From Paraburkholderia sejongensis (GTDB lineage: Bacteria; Pseudomonadota; Gammaproteobacteria; Burkholderiales; Burkholderiaceae): DNA of 64,000 nucleotides. The stretch lies in contig NZ_JAJITD010000001.1 in the NCBI RefSeq assembly GCF_020880815.1, positions 434,001 to 498,000 on the forward strand, read 5' to 3'. Positions 46,191-54,715 of the stretch are shown piece after piece (position 1 is the stretch's first letter; each line of letters opens with the position of its first letter). Both the position numbers and the translations under genes were made by a program. The notes under the pieces are model-generated. The model was not told the origin of the DNA. It worked only from the letters and a program-made list of their open reading frames with translations, and did not search any database.

Positions 46191-46322
46191 ATGAAAAAAC
46201 TTGCGGACTATATGGGATCCGAACGAGGCCACAACCAGATCGTGAAGGGCGGCGGGATTGCGATAGTGTTGATCAGCATCGGTCTGCTCGCGCTGTTGCT
46301 GCCCGGCATTTTCAATCGCTAA
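46191..46322 (+). CDS. 43-residue single-helix membrane protein
   Basis: A small ORF with an excellent ribosome binding site (GGAGGAAATA just before the ATG). The peptide starts MKKLADYMGSERGHNQIVKG, continues with a hydrophobic helix of about 17 residues (IAIVLISIGLLALLLPG) and ends IFNR. The basic/polar N-terminus is expected inside the cell and only four residues lie outside. It looks like the many small inner membrane proteins that modify larger partners or act in stress, but I do not recognise it. Own -10 and operator-like repeat lie upstream. It resembles no toxin I can name, and no antisense antitoxin RNA was evident. Confidence 0.75.
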   Translation: MKKLADYMGSERGHNQIVKGGGIAIVLISIGLLALLLPGIFNR

Positions 46323-46445
46323 TCAACAATCAATCATCGAATCCGCCGCCAGCGTTACCCGCGTGGCGCGGCGGGCGCCGAGCGTGGTGATGCCCGCTCT
46401 CGAAGCCGCAGTGTCCCACCTGCCGCGCGCAGAATCTCCCCAGCG

Positions 46446-47285
46446 TCAAAACAGCCGCAGCAACCCATCCAGTCCCACGTAGTTAAACGACACGCTGGCC
46501 GCTTCGCGCACCACCGGCTTCGCGCGAAACGCCACTGACAATCCCGCTTCCGCCATCATTTTCAGATCGTTCGAGCCGTCGCCCATCGCGATCGCGCGGC
46601 TCGGTTCGATGCCGAGGGTCGCGCAGGTCTCGCGCAGCGTGCGCGCTTTCACGTCGGCATTGACGATCTCGCCGATCACGTTGCCGGTCAGCTTGCCGTC
46701 GACGATTTCCAGCGTGTTCGCACGCGTGAAATCGAGTCCGAGGCGCGCCTTCAGCTTCTCGGTGAAGAACGTGAAGCCGCCCGACACCAGCAACGTTTTC
46801 AGACCCGCCTGTTTCGCGCCGGCCAGCATCCGCTCCGCGCCCGGCGACAATTGCAGCCGCTCTTCATAAACGCGTTCGAGCGCGCTTGCGTCGAGCCCCT
46901 TGAGCAGCGCGACACGGCGCGTCAGGCTTTCGTTGAAGTCCTTGATTTCGCCGCGCATCGCCGCCTCGGTAATCGCCGCGACTTGCGCCTTCAGGCCGCA
47001 GAAATCGGCGATCTCGTCGATGCACTCGATCGTGATCAGCGTCGAATCCATGTCCATCGCGACGAGGCCGAAGTCGCCCAGCCGGCGGCCGGCCTCGACG
47101 AACGCGTAATCGAGCTGATGCGTATCGCAGTACACCTCGACGTCGGCGCGCTGCGCAATGTTCGCATCGGCGATCCGCAGCGTGTGCGCGTCGACGGCGG
47201 CGGCTTGCGAACCGCGCGCGAGCGCGACGAGCGTTTTGTGGTGGTCGGCGCAAAGGGGCGCGGTGCTTTGAATGACGAGGTTCAT
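46446..47285 (-). CDS. serB: Phosphoserine phosphatase
   Basis: A 279-residue HAD enzyme for the last step of serine synthesis. HAD motif I is VAMDMDSTLITIECIDEIAD (D x D x T), motif II SGGFTFFTEKLKARLG, and motif III/IV AMGDGSNDLKMMAEAGLS. The N-terminal 75 residues form an ACT-like domain of the kind found in longer SerB proteins. Length lies between those of the short (E. coli 322) and compact forms. It stands alone on the minus strand, diverging from the P450 gene. Confidence 0.95.
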   Translation of the reverse strand: MNLVIQSTAPLCADHHKTLVALARGSQAAAVDAHTLRIADANIAQRADVEVYCDTHQLDYAFVEAGRRLGDFGLVAMDMDSTLITIECIDEIADFCGLKAQVAAITEAAMRGEIKDFNESLTRRVALLKGLDASALERVYEERLQLSPGAERMLAGAKQAGLKTLLVSGGFTFFTEKLKARLGLDFTRANTLEIVDGKLTGNVIGEIVNADVKARTLRETCATLGIEPSRAIAMGDGSNDLKMMAEAGLSVAFRAKPVVREAASVSFNYVGLDGLLRLF

Positions 47286-47491
47286 GGACGGCCAGTGACG
47301 CGGAAAGAAAAGGGCGCGCGGCGCGCGCGGAAAATCCCGCTATTGTATCGGTTCCGCGCGGCGCGCCGGCCGCCGCGCCAGTCGCGCGGGCGTCGTGCAA
47401 TCCGGCGCCCTGCGGTCCATACTGGCGCAACCGCGCGCATGCGCGGGCCATTGCATCAGGCGGAGCAAGACGCCCTCCATGGAGACAACGC

Positions 47492-48727
47492 ATGACCCCG
47501 GCGACCGCCACCGACACATCTTCTCTCGCCCGCGATTTCGATCTGCGCAATCTGAGCCCCGCGTTCTACGCCGATCCGTATCCGGTCTACCACGCGTTGC
47601 GCACGCACGAGCCGGTCAAGCGCATGCCGGACGGCTCGCTCTTTCTGACGCGCTTTCGCGACGTGCAGGCGGTCTATCGCGACCCGAAGACGTTCAGCTC
47701 CGACAAGACAGTCGAATTCCGGCCGAAATACGGCGATTCGCCGCTCTACGCGCACCACACCACCAGCCTCGTGTTCAACGATCCGCCGCGGCATACGCGG
47801 GTGCGCAAGCTGATCGCCGGCGCGCTGACCGCGCGCGCGATCGCGGCGATGGAGCCGGGGCTGATCCGGCTCGTCGACGGTCTGCTCGATGCGGCCGCGC
47901 AGCGTGGGCGCATCGATCTGATCGGCGAGTTCGCGTCGGCGATTCCGGTCGAGATCATCGGCAACCTGCTCGACGTGCCGCACGACGAACGCGCGCCGCT
48001 GCGCGACTGGTCGCTCGCGATCCTCGGTGCGCTCGAGCCGTCGCTGAACGACGCACAGCTCGCGCGCGGCAATCGCGCGGTCAGCGAATTCGTCGACTAT
48101 CTGCGCGGCCTCGTCGCGCGTCGCCGCGCTGCACCGGGCGATCCGCAGCACGACGTGCTGACGCGGCTGATTCAGGGCGAGGGGCCCGGCGAGCAACTGT
48201 CGGAAGAGGAGCTGCTGCAAAACTGCATCTTCATTCTGAATGCCGGCCATGAGACGACCACCAACCTGATCGGCAACGGTCTCGTCACGCTGACCGAATG
48301 GCCCGGCGAGCGCGAGGCGCTGCTGCGCGAGCCGGCGCTGATCGACACCGCGGTCGAGGAGTGTCTGCGCTTCGAGAGTTCGAACCAGCTGGGCAACCGC
48401 ATGAGCACCGTCGATACCGAGATTGGCGGGGTGGCGCTCCCTCGCGGTACGCCGGTCACGCTGTGCATCGGCGCGGCCAAGCGCGATCCCGAGCAGTTTG
48501 CGCAGCCCGACCGCTTCGACATCCGCCGCGAGCCGAACCGGCATCTCGCGTTCGGCTTCGGGATTCATCAGTGCGCGGGGCTGTCGCTCGCGCGGCTGGA
48601 GGCGCGCACTGCGATCGGGCGCTTCGTGCGGCGCTTTCCCGCGTATCGCCTTGACGGCGAGCCCACGCGCGGCGGCCGGGTGCGGTTTCGCGGCTTCGCG
48701 GCGGTGCCGGTCGTGCTGAACGGCTGA
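47492..48727 (+). CDS. Cytochrome P450
   Basis: A 411-residue soluble bacterial P450. The I-helix oxygen-binding motif is LNAGHETTTNLIGNGL, the ExxR pair is in EECLRFESSNQ, and the heme-thiolate loop is FGFGIHQCAGLSLARLEART with the axial Cys. GGAGA lies six bases before the ATG. No ferredoxin, ferredoxin reductase or biosynthetic genes are adjacent, so the redox partners and substrate are unknown; pattern is like CYP107-type enzymes with hydroxylase activity, a weak inference. Confidence 0.95.
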   Translation: MTPATATDTSSLARDFDLRNLSPAFYADPYPVYHALRTHEPVKRMPDGSLFLTRFRDVQAVYRDPKTFSSDKTVEFRPKYGDSPLYAHHTTSLVFNDPPRHTRVRKLIAGALTARAIAAMEPGLIRLVDGLLDAAAQRGRIDLIGEFASAIPVEIIGNLLDVPHDERAPLRDWSLAILGALEPSLNDAQLARGNRAVSEFVDYLRGLVARRRAAPGDPQHDVLTRLIQGEGPGEQLSEEELLQNCIFILNAGHETTTNLIGNGLVTLTEWPGEREALLREPALIDTAVEECLRFESSNQLGNRMSTVDTEIGGVALPRGTPVTLCIGAAKRDPEQFAQPDRFDIRREPNRHLAFGFGIHQCAGLSLARLEARTAIGRFVRRFPAYRLDGEPTRGGRVRFRGFAAVPVVLNG

Positions 48728-48928
48728 CGCGCGGACGCCGCACCGTAGCTTTTGCTTTCCCGTCGCAAGAGTTACCTGTGCGCCGCGAGCGGGCGCGCTC
48801 CCGCGCGGGTCACGCTTCACGTCGCAGCGTGACCCGCGCTGGCAGCGCGGCCGGCAGCGCACGCGTCGCGCCGGCCGCCGTGGCACGCTTGCTGCTTCGC
48901 GATTAGTTCCAGCCCACGGGAGCGCGCG

Positions 48929-49969
48929 ATGGCACACATGATCTGGAAGGGCGCAATCAGTTTCGGGCTCGTCCACGTACCGGTGCAACTGTACCCGGCG
49001 ACCCAGTCGGAGAAGGTCGGCTTCAATCTGCTCGACAAACGCACGATCGACCCGGTCGGCTACAAGCAGATCAACAAGCGCACCGGCAAGGACGTGACGC
49101 GCGAGAACATCGTGCGGGGCTTCGAGTACGAGAAGGACCGCTACGTCGTGCTGTCGGACGACGAAATCCGCGCGGCCAATCCCGAGTCGACGCAAACGGT
49201 CGACATTCTCGCGTTCGTCGACGCTGCCGACATCTCGTTTCTGTTTCTCGACACGCCGTACTTTCTGACGCCGGACCGCAAGGGCGAGAAGGTCTATGCA
49301 CTGCTGCGCGAAGCGATGAAGGCCTCGGGCAAGATCGGCGTCGCGAGCGTGGTGCTGCACAACAAGCAGCATCTGGCCGCGCTGATTCCGCTCGGCTCGG
49401 TGCTCGCGCTCAATACGCTGCGCTGGGCCAACGAGGTGCGCAGTCTCGAGGAGTTCAAGCTGCCGCCGGACGGCGCGAAGCCGGCCGGCGTGTCGGCGAA
49501 AGAACTCGACATGGCCAAAAAGCTGATCGACGACATGAGCGAAACGTGGGACCCCGCGCAGTATCACGATACGTTTCGCGACGACATCATGGCGCTGGTC
49601 GAGCGCAAGGTACGAGCGGGTAAAACCGAGGAAATCACCGACGTCGAGGCGCCGCGCGAGTCGCGTAAATCAGCCGATATTCTCGATCTGTCCGATCTGC
49701 TGCGCCGCAGTCTGGGCCAGGGTAAGGGCAAGCAGGCCGCGGGTGGCCGCAAGCGGGCCGCCGCCGACGACGAAGGGCAAGCCGATACGGATGCCGACGG
49801 CGACGAAGAGGCCGCCGTGCCCGCCCGCAAGAAATCGCGGACGACCACCAGCGCGCGCAGCCGCAGCGGCAGTGGTGGCAGTGGAGGCAGTGGTGGCAAT
49901 AGCGCCAGTAGTGGGCGCGCCGCGGCCAAAACCACGGCACCGGCGCGCAAGCGTCGCGCGGCTGCCTGA
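48929..49969 (+). CDS. ku: Non-homologous end-joining protein Ku
   Basis: A 346-residue homodimeric ring that binds DNA ends and recruits LigD. It starts MAHMIWKGAISFGLVHVPVQ, the standard bacterial Ku beginning, with NLLDKRTIDPVGYKQINKRT in the core and KKLIDDMSETWDPAQYHDTF in the LigD-binding region. The C-terminal 85 residues are an extension rich in Lys, Ala, Ser and Gly with a run GGSGGSGG, of the sort that binds DNA or threads onto it. GGGAG is six bases before the ATG. ligD starts 72 bases downstream on the same strand. Confidence 0.97.
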   Translation: MAHMIWKGAISFGLVHVPVQLYPATQSEKVGFNLLDKRTIDPVGYKQINKRTGKDVTRENIVRGFEYEKDRYVVLSDDEIRAANPESTQTVDILAFVDAADISFLFLDTPYFLTPDRKGEKVYALLREAMKASGKIGVASVVLHNKQHLAALIPLGSVLALNTLRWANEVRSLEEFKLPPDGAKPAGVSAKELDMAKKLIDDMSETWDPAQYHDTFRDDIMALVERKVRAGKTEEITDVEAPRESRKSADILDLSDLLRRSLGQGKGKQAAGGRKRAAADDEGQADTDADGDEEAAVPARKKSRTTTSARSRSGSGGSGGSGGNSASSGRAAAKTTAPARKRRAAA

Positions 49970-50041
49970 GCCCGCGGCCATGAGCACGCGACCTACAGCT
50001 GCGTCGTGAATTAACGCACCGCACCCGCCGACGTCATCGTC

Positions 50042-53026
50042 ATGACCGACCGACTCGATCTCTATCACCGCAAGCGCCGCTTCGAGGACACGCCCGAGCC
50101 GGCCGGTGCCACGGCGCGCAAGCGCGGCGGCAGCCGCAAAGGCGCGGCGCGCGATGCCGGCGACACGCTGTCGTACGTGATCCAGGAGCACGACGCGCGA
50201 CGTCTGCACTACGACTTCCGCCTCGAACTGAATGGCGCGCTGCTGTCGTGGGCGGTGCCGAAAGGGCCGAGTCTCGATCCGTCGGTGAAGCGCCTGGCGG
50301 TGCACGTCGAGGATCATCCGGTCGAGTACGGCTCGTTCGAAGGTGAGATCCCGCCCGGCAACTACGGCGCGGGCAGCGTGATCGTGTGGGATCGCGGCAG
50401 CTGGGAGCCGGCTGGCGGGCCCGCCGAGGCCGCGCGCGCGTACGCGGCCGGCAAGCTCAAGTTCCAGTTGCACGGCGAGAAGCTGCGCGGCGGCTGGACG
50501 CTGGTGCGCAGTCACATGCGCGGCAGCGGCGACAAGGAGCAGTGGCTGCTGATCAAGGAGCGCGACGACGAGGCGCGCGCCGAAAGCGACTACGACCTGC
50601 TGAAAAAACTGCCCGGCAGCGTGCTGGGCGACGGGGCCGCAAAAGGCAGGAAACCGAAGCAATCGAAGAGGGCCGGCCGGGCGGCTGAAAGCGCCGCGCC
50701 GGGTCGACGTGCGAGCCGCGGCGGCGATCCGAGGCGCCCGGACATCGTTGCGACGCGCAGCGACGACTCGCTGCGCGAACTCGCCGCGTCGCCGGCTATC
50801 GAAGGCGCGCGCGAAGCGGCGTTGCCGGCCAGCTTCAAACCGCAGCTGGCGACGCTCGTCGACACCGCGCCACCGGGCGACGACTGGCTGTACGAAATCA
50901 AATTCGACGGCTATCGCGTGCTTGCGCGCATCGAACATCCGGCTGAACCGGCCCGCGCAACGAAGACGGGCAACGCAACGAAAGCAGCGAAAGCGACAAA
51001 AGCCGCCAGCACGCGAGGCAACGCCGTCACGCTATTCACCCGCGCCGGCAACGACTGGACCGCGAAATTCAGCAGACAGGTGCAGGCCTTCGACGCGCTC
51101 GATCTGCACAGCGCATGGCTCGACGGCGAAGCGGTCGTGCTCGACGAACGCGGCGTGCCCAATTTCCAGGCACTGCAAAACGCGTTCGATGCGCAGCGTC
51201 CGCAGGACATCGTGATCTATCTGTTCGATCTGCCGTTCCTGAACGGCTATGACCTGCGCGGCGTGCCGCTCGAACAGCGGCGCGCGATCCTGCGCGCGCT
51301 GCTCGAAGGCGTCGACGAGCGCGTGCTGCGCTTCTCGAACGACTTCGCGTTCAGCGCCGACGAACTGCTGAAGAGCGCGTGCGACATGGCGCTCGAAGGC
51401 ATCATCGGCAAGCGTCGCGACAGCCACTACGTGTCGGGGCGCTCGCCGTCGTGGATCAAACTGAAGTGCCGCCGCCGCCAGGAGTTCGTGATCGGCGGCT
51501 ATTCGGAGCCGAGCGGCAGCCGCGCGGCGTTCGGCGCGTTGCTGTTGGGCGTCTACGACAGCGCGGGCAAGCTGCAATACGCGGGCCGCGTCGGCACCGG
51601 TTTCGACGCCGCGTTGCTGCGCTCTGTCAAGCAGGCGCTCGACGCGCACGCGAGCGAGCACATGCCGTTCGCCGCGCCGCCGCGCGAGCGCAGCCGCACG
51701 CCGGTGCACTGGGTCGAACCGGTGCTGGTCGCCGAATGCAACTTCGCCGAATGGACGAGCGACGGCATCGTGCGCCAGGCGTCGTTCGTGAGCCTGCGGA
51801 CCGACAAGCCGGCGCGCCAGATCGTCAGGGAAACCGCCCGACAAGGAGCCGACGTGCAACAGCAAACCGAAACCGCCGCCGGCGCGGACACGCAGCAAGC
51901 CGCCGCCGGCAAGACCACGCCGAAACAAACCGCGGCTAAAAAGTCCGCGGCGACCGGCAAGGCCGCGACTACGGCCGCGGCAAGCAAAACCGCGGCGCGC
52001 AAAACGGCGGCCAGCGAAAGCGCAGCAAGCAAAACCGCAGCAAGCAAAACCGCAGCAAGCAAAACCGCAGCGAGCAAAACCGCAGCGAGCAAAACCGCCG
52101 CCATCCGCGGCACGCCACCGCGTTCACGTGCGCAAGCCGAGGTGGCCGGCGTGCGCATCTCGCACCCCGATCGCATCATCGACAAAAGCACCGGCGCGAC
52201 CAAGCTCGATCTCGTGCAGTACTACGAATCGGTTGCTCAATGGATGCTGCCGCATCTGCGCGAGCGGCCGGTGGCGCTGGTGCGTGCACCCGAGGACATC
52301 GGCGGCGAGCTGTTCTTCCAGAAGCACAGCCAGAAGCTGTCGATTCCGCACGTCACCCAGCACGAGGGCCTCGATCCGGGCCATCCGCCGCTGATCACGG
52401 TCGACAGCGTCGCCGCGCTGGTCGGTGCCGCGCAGATGGGCACCGTCGAATTTCACACCTGGAACGGCGTCGCGTCGAACCTCGAAAAGCCCGACCGCGT
52501 GGTGTTCGATCTCGACCCGGACCCGGCGCTCGGCTGGGATCGGATGATCGAGGCCGCGCAGCTGACCCGCTCGCTGCTCGAAGAACTGGGCCTGCAGTCG
52601 TTCTGCAAGACCAGCGGCGGCAAGGGCCTGCACGTGGTCGTGCCGCTTGCGAAGCAGGCCGGCTGGGACGAGGTGAAGGATTTTTCGCAGGCGGTCGCGC
52701 AGCACATGGCGCGCACGCTGCCCGAGTACTTCAGCGCGAAGATGGGCGCGCAGAATCGCCAGAAGAAGATCTTCGTCGACTATCTGCGCAACAACCGCGG
52801 CTCGAGCACGGTCGCGGCGTTCTCGGCGCGGGCGCGGCCGGGGCTTGGCGTGTCGGTACCGCTCGCCTGGGATGAGGTGGCCGCCACGACGAGCGGCGAT
52901 CAATGGAACATCGCCAACTTGCACGAGCGCCTCGCGGCTCTGCAAAGCGATCCGTGGGCCGCTTATGCGAAGACGCGCCAGCGCATCACCGCCGCGATGA
53001 AAAAACGTCTCGAGCCGGCGCGCTGA
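50042..53026 (+). CDS. ligD: Multifunctional DNA ligase D
   Basis: A 994-residue NHEJ enzyme with the order phosphoesterase-ligase-polymerase, as in Pseudomonas LigD. The 3'-phosphoesterase domain is at about residues 35-195 (EHDARRLHYDFRLELNGALL and DHPVEYGSFEGEIPPGNYG). The ATP-dependent ligase has the nucleotidyl lysine K287 in YEIKFDGYR and EGIIGKRRDSHYVSGRSPSW as later motifs. The polymerase/primase domain spans about 703-990 with the metal pair in VFDLDPDPALGWDRM. A linker (about 620-700) is Lys/Ala/Thr-rich and contains a 15-bp DNA repeat coding AASKT units. A short in-domain insertion (about 300-330, KATKAA-rich) breaks the ligase domain. Confidence 0.97.
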   Translation: MTDRLDLYHRKRRFEDTPEPAGATARKRGGSRKGAARDAGDTLSYVIQEHDARRLHYDFRLELNGALLSWAVPKGPSLDPSVKRLAVHVEDHPVEYGSFEGEIPPGNYGAGSVIVWDRGSWEPAGGPAEAARAYAAGKLKFQLHGEKLRGGWTLVRSHMRGSGDKEQWLLIKERDDEARAESDYDLLKKLPGSVLGDGAAKGRKPKQSKRAGRAAESAAPGRRASRGGDPRRPDIVATRSDDSLRELAASPAIEGAREAALPASFKPQLATLVDTAPPGDDWLYEIKFDGYRVLARIEHPAEPARATKTGNATKAAKATKAASTRGNAVTLFTRAGNDWTAKFSRQVQAFDALDLHSAWLDGEAVVLDERGVPNFQALQNAFDAQRPQDIVIYLFDLPFLNGYDLRGVPLEQRRAILRALLEGVDERVLRFSNDFAFSADELLKSACDMALEGIIGKRRDSHYVSGRSPSWIKLKCRRRQEFVIGGYSEPSGSRAAFGALLLGVYDSAGKLQYAGRVGTGFDAALLRSVKQALDAHASEHMPFAAPPRERSRTPVHWVEPVLVAECNFAEWTSDGIVRQASFVSLRTDKPARQIVRETARQGADVQQQTETAAGADTQQAAAGKTTPKQTAAKKSAATGKAATTAAASKTAARKTAASESAASKTAASKTAASKTAASKTAASKTAAIRGTPPRSRAQAEVAGVRISHPDRIIDKSTGATKLDLVQYYESVAQWMLPHLRERPVALVRAPEDIGGELFFQKHSQKLSIPHVTQHEGLDPGHPPLITVDSVAALVGAAQMGTVEFHTWNGVASNLEKPDRVVFDLDPDPALGWDRMIEAAQLTRSLLEELGLQSFCKTSGGKGLHVVVPLAKQAGWDEVKDFSQAVAQHMARTLPEYFSAKMGAQNRQKKIFVDYLRNNRGSSTVAAFSARARPGLGVSVPLAWDEVAATTSGDQWNIANLHERLAALQSDPWAAYAKTRQRITAAMKKRLEPAR
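52016..52100 (+). repeat. 15-bp tandem repeat in the ligD linker
   Basis: AAAACCGCAGCAAGC recurs at 52031, 52046, 52061 and 52076 with single-base changes (CAAGC or CGAGC), flanked by partial units. It codes KTAAS. Periodicity of 15 bases lets copy number change without a frameshift. Confidence 0.95.
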
Positions 53027-53125
53027 GCGCGCGGCGTTCCGGCCGTTAGCGCGAGCGGTGAATGCGCACGCGTGCGGCCCACGACAGCAGCCCAACCGAT
53101 CCGATCACCACTCAAGGAGCACGCC

Positions 53126-53470
53126 ATGAAAACCGCGCCGCAATCGACCGACGGCGATGAACACGCCAACTCGCACGCCAACCCCCAAGCCGACCAGCAA
53201 GCCGACCCGCAAGCGGACCCACACGCGCAAAAGAATCCCCGCTCGCTGCAGGAAACCGCGATGCCGCTGCCGCATGAAAGCGATCAGAACCCGCAGTCGC
53301 AGCACGAGGATGATCCCCGCGAGGTCGGCAAGCAGGCGCACGAGGATCTCGAGCAGGGGCTCGAAGATACCGACCGCCGCGGCGGCGGCGACTATCAGCA
53401 GCGCACGCAGAACGATGCGCATACCGACGTCAACTCGGATCGTAAGCAGTCCGGCACGAAAAGCGGATAA
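53126..53470 (+). CDS. Small hydrophilic disordered protein after ligD
   Basis: A 114-residue protein made almost only of polar residues (Gln, Asp, Glu, Asn, His, Pro); there is no hydrophobic core, so it should be disordered. Repeated QADQQADPQADPHA near residue 20 is low complexity. AAGGAG is six bases before the ATG at 53126, which makes translation likely. It follows ligD by 99 bases on the same strand. I do not recognise a family; composition resembles stress-protective hydrophilins, which is only an analogy. Confidence 0.7.
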   Translation: MKTAPQSTDGDEHANSHANPQADQQADPQADPHAQKNPRSLQETAMPLPHESDQNPQSQHEDDPREVGKQAHEDLEQGLEDTDRRGGGDYQQRTQNDAHTDVNSDRKQSGTKSG

Positions 53471-53543
53471 GCAATGAGCGGCCGAAAGCGGCTATCAAAG
53501 CGCCCATTGCCAACTACCAACGGCGAACCGCCCACGCATTGCG

Positions 53544-54506
53544 CTACGCAGCCAGACCCGGCTCGCGATCCCAATACGGCGGATCGCCGAAATGCGCAGC
53601 GAGAAAATCGATGAACGCGAGCGTCCTCGGCGGCACGAACGCGCGGCTCGGATACACCGCCCAGATCGCGACGTCGTCGGCGAGCGGATAGCTGTCGAGC
53701 ACGCTCACCAGTTCGCCGCTGCGCAGATGGCGCGCGACGTCCCACGTCGATTTCAGCGCGATGCCGAAACCGGCCAGCAGCGCGTCGCGAATCACCTCGC
53801 CGTTGTCGGCGACGAGCCGGCCGCCGACCCGCACGTCGAGCGTGCCGGCCGGCGTCACGAAGCGCCAGTCTCGCTGGTCCGCGAGCACGATGCACTCATG
53901 CCGCGCGAGTTCCGCCGGATGATGCGGCGTGCCCCGCGCAGCGAGATAGGCGGGCGACGCGCAGAGTACCCGGCGATTCACCGCGAGCCGCCGCGCGACC
54001 AGCGACGAATCCTTCAGCATCCCGACACGAATCGCGACGTCGATACCCGCGTCGACCAGATCGACCACCTGATCGGTCAGCCGCAGATCGACGCTGACGC
54101 CGGGATAGCGGCGCAGAAATTCGCTGATCACCGGCGACACATGCTGGCGCCCGAACGACGACGGCATCGACACCCGCAAGCGGCCCTGCGGCTCGGCGCG
54201 CGCGCGGCCGACCGACGCGCGCGCGGCGCCGGCCGCGTCGAGCAGCGCGCTCGCGTGGGTCATGAATACTTCACCGTCCTGGGTCAGGCTGATGCGGCGG
54301 GTGGTCCGATGCAGCAGGCGCGCGCCGAGCAGCTTTTCGAGTTGCGCGAGGCGCGCGCTCGCGACCGCCGCCGACAAGCCGAATTCCCGCCCGGCCGCCG
54401 ACACGTTGGCGAGCAGCGCGGCGCGCACGAACAGCGCGACATCGAGCAGATCGAGGCGCTCGCGCTGGCTGGGCGGCACATGGGACGCAGGGGCGGGCAC
54501 AGTCAT
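53544..54506 (-). CDS. LysR family transcriptional regulator
   Basis: A 320-residue regulator with an N-terminal winged helix (LDVALFVRAALLANVSAAGR then EFGLSAAVASARLAQLEKLL, about residues 18-78) and a C-terminal effector-binding domain. The wing sequence LGARLLHRTTRRISLTQDGE is typical of the CrgA/DsdC-like branch that often controls a divergent oxidoreductase. The gene diverges from a medium-chain reductase across 209 bases, so that gene is its probable target. A start inside the frame cannot be excluded. Confidence 0.93.
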   Translation of the reverse strand: MTVPAPASHVPPSQRERLDLLDVALFVRAALLANVSAAGREFGLSAAVASARLAQLEKLLGARLLHRTTRRISLTQDGEVFMTHASALLDAAGAARASVGRARAEPQGRLRVSMPSSFGRQHVSPVISEFLRRYPGVSVDLRLTDQVVDLVDAGIDVAIRVGMLKDSSLVARRLAVNRRVLCASPAYLAARGTPHHPAELARHECIVLADQRDWRFVTPAGTLDVRVGGRLVADNGEVIRDALLAGFGIALKSTWDVARHLRSGELVSVLDSYPLADDVAIWAVYPSRAFVPPRTLAFIDFLAAHFGDPPYWDREPGLAA

Positions 54507-54632
54507 TATTCGGAAATGCCAAAAAATGTTTCAGCCATTATGGCGGTTTTCAACGAAGAAAAGCGCGCTTACGATCACACCCATGCGATCGCCGGTCGTG
54601 ACGAACAGCGCAATACGCGCCCGACTGCGCTG

Positions 54633-54662
54633 AACAGAGGCCAACAGAGGCCAACAGAGGCC
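54633..54662. repeat. Three exact copies of AACAGAGGCC
   Basis: A 10-bp unit repeated in tandem at 54633-54642, 54643-54652 and 54653-54662, in the LysR-oxidoreductase intergenic region about 55 bases before the oxidoreductase start. One repeat per helical turn places copies on one DNA face. Confidence 0.95.
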
Positions 54663-54715
54663 GGTGATCAATTCCGCTCGAACAAGCACCCGTCAAACAT
54701 CGCCAAGGAGCATCC

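Noticed and set aside
46191..46322. Type I toxin
   Set aside because: Size and single helix fit, but no antisense promoter or antitoxin RNA signal was seen, so I left it as unknown.
47456..49567. A 703-codon open frame on the minus strand antisense to the P450 and Ku genes
   Set aside because: It is a GC-rich shadow frame: Arg-rich, without domains or ribosome binding site, over two well-recognised genes.
49670..50938. A 422-codon minus-strand frame antisense to Ku and LigD
   Set aside because: Composition is that of an antisense shadow; no recognisable motifs.
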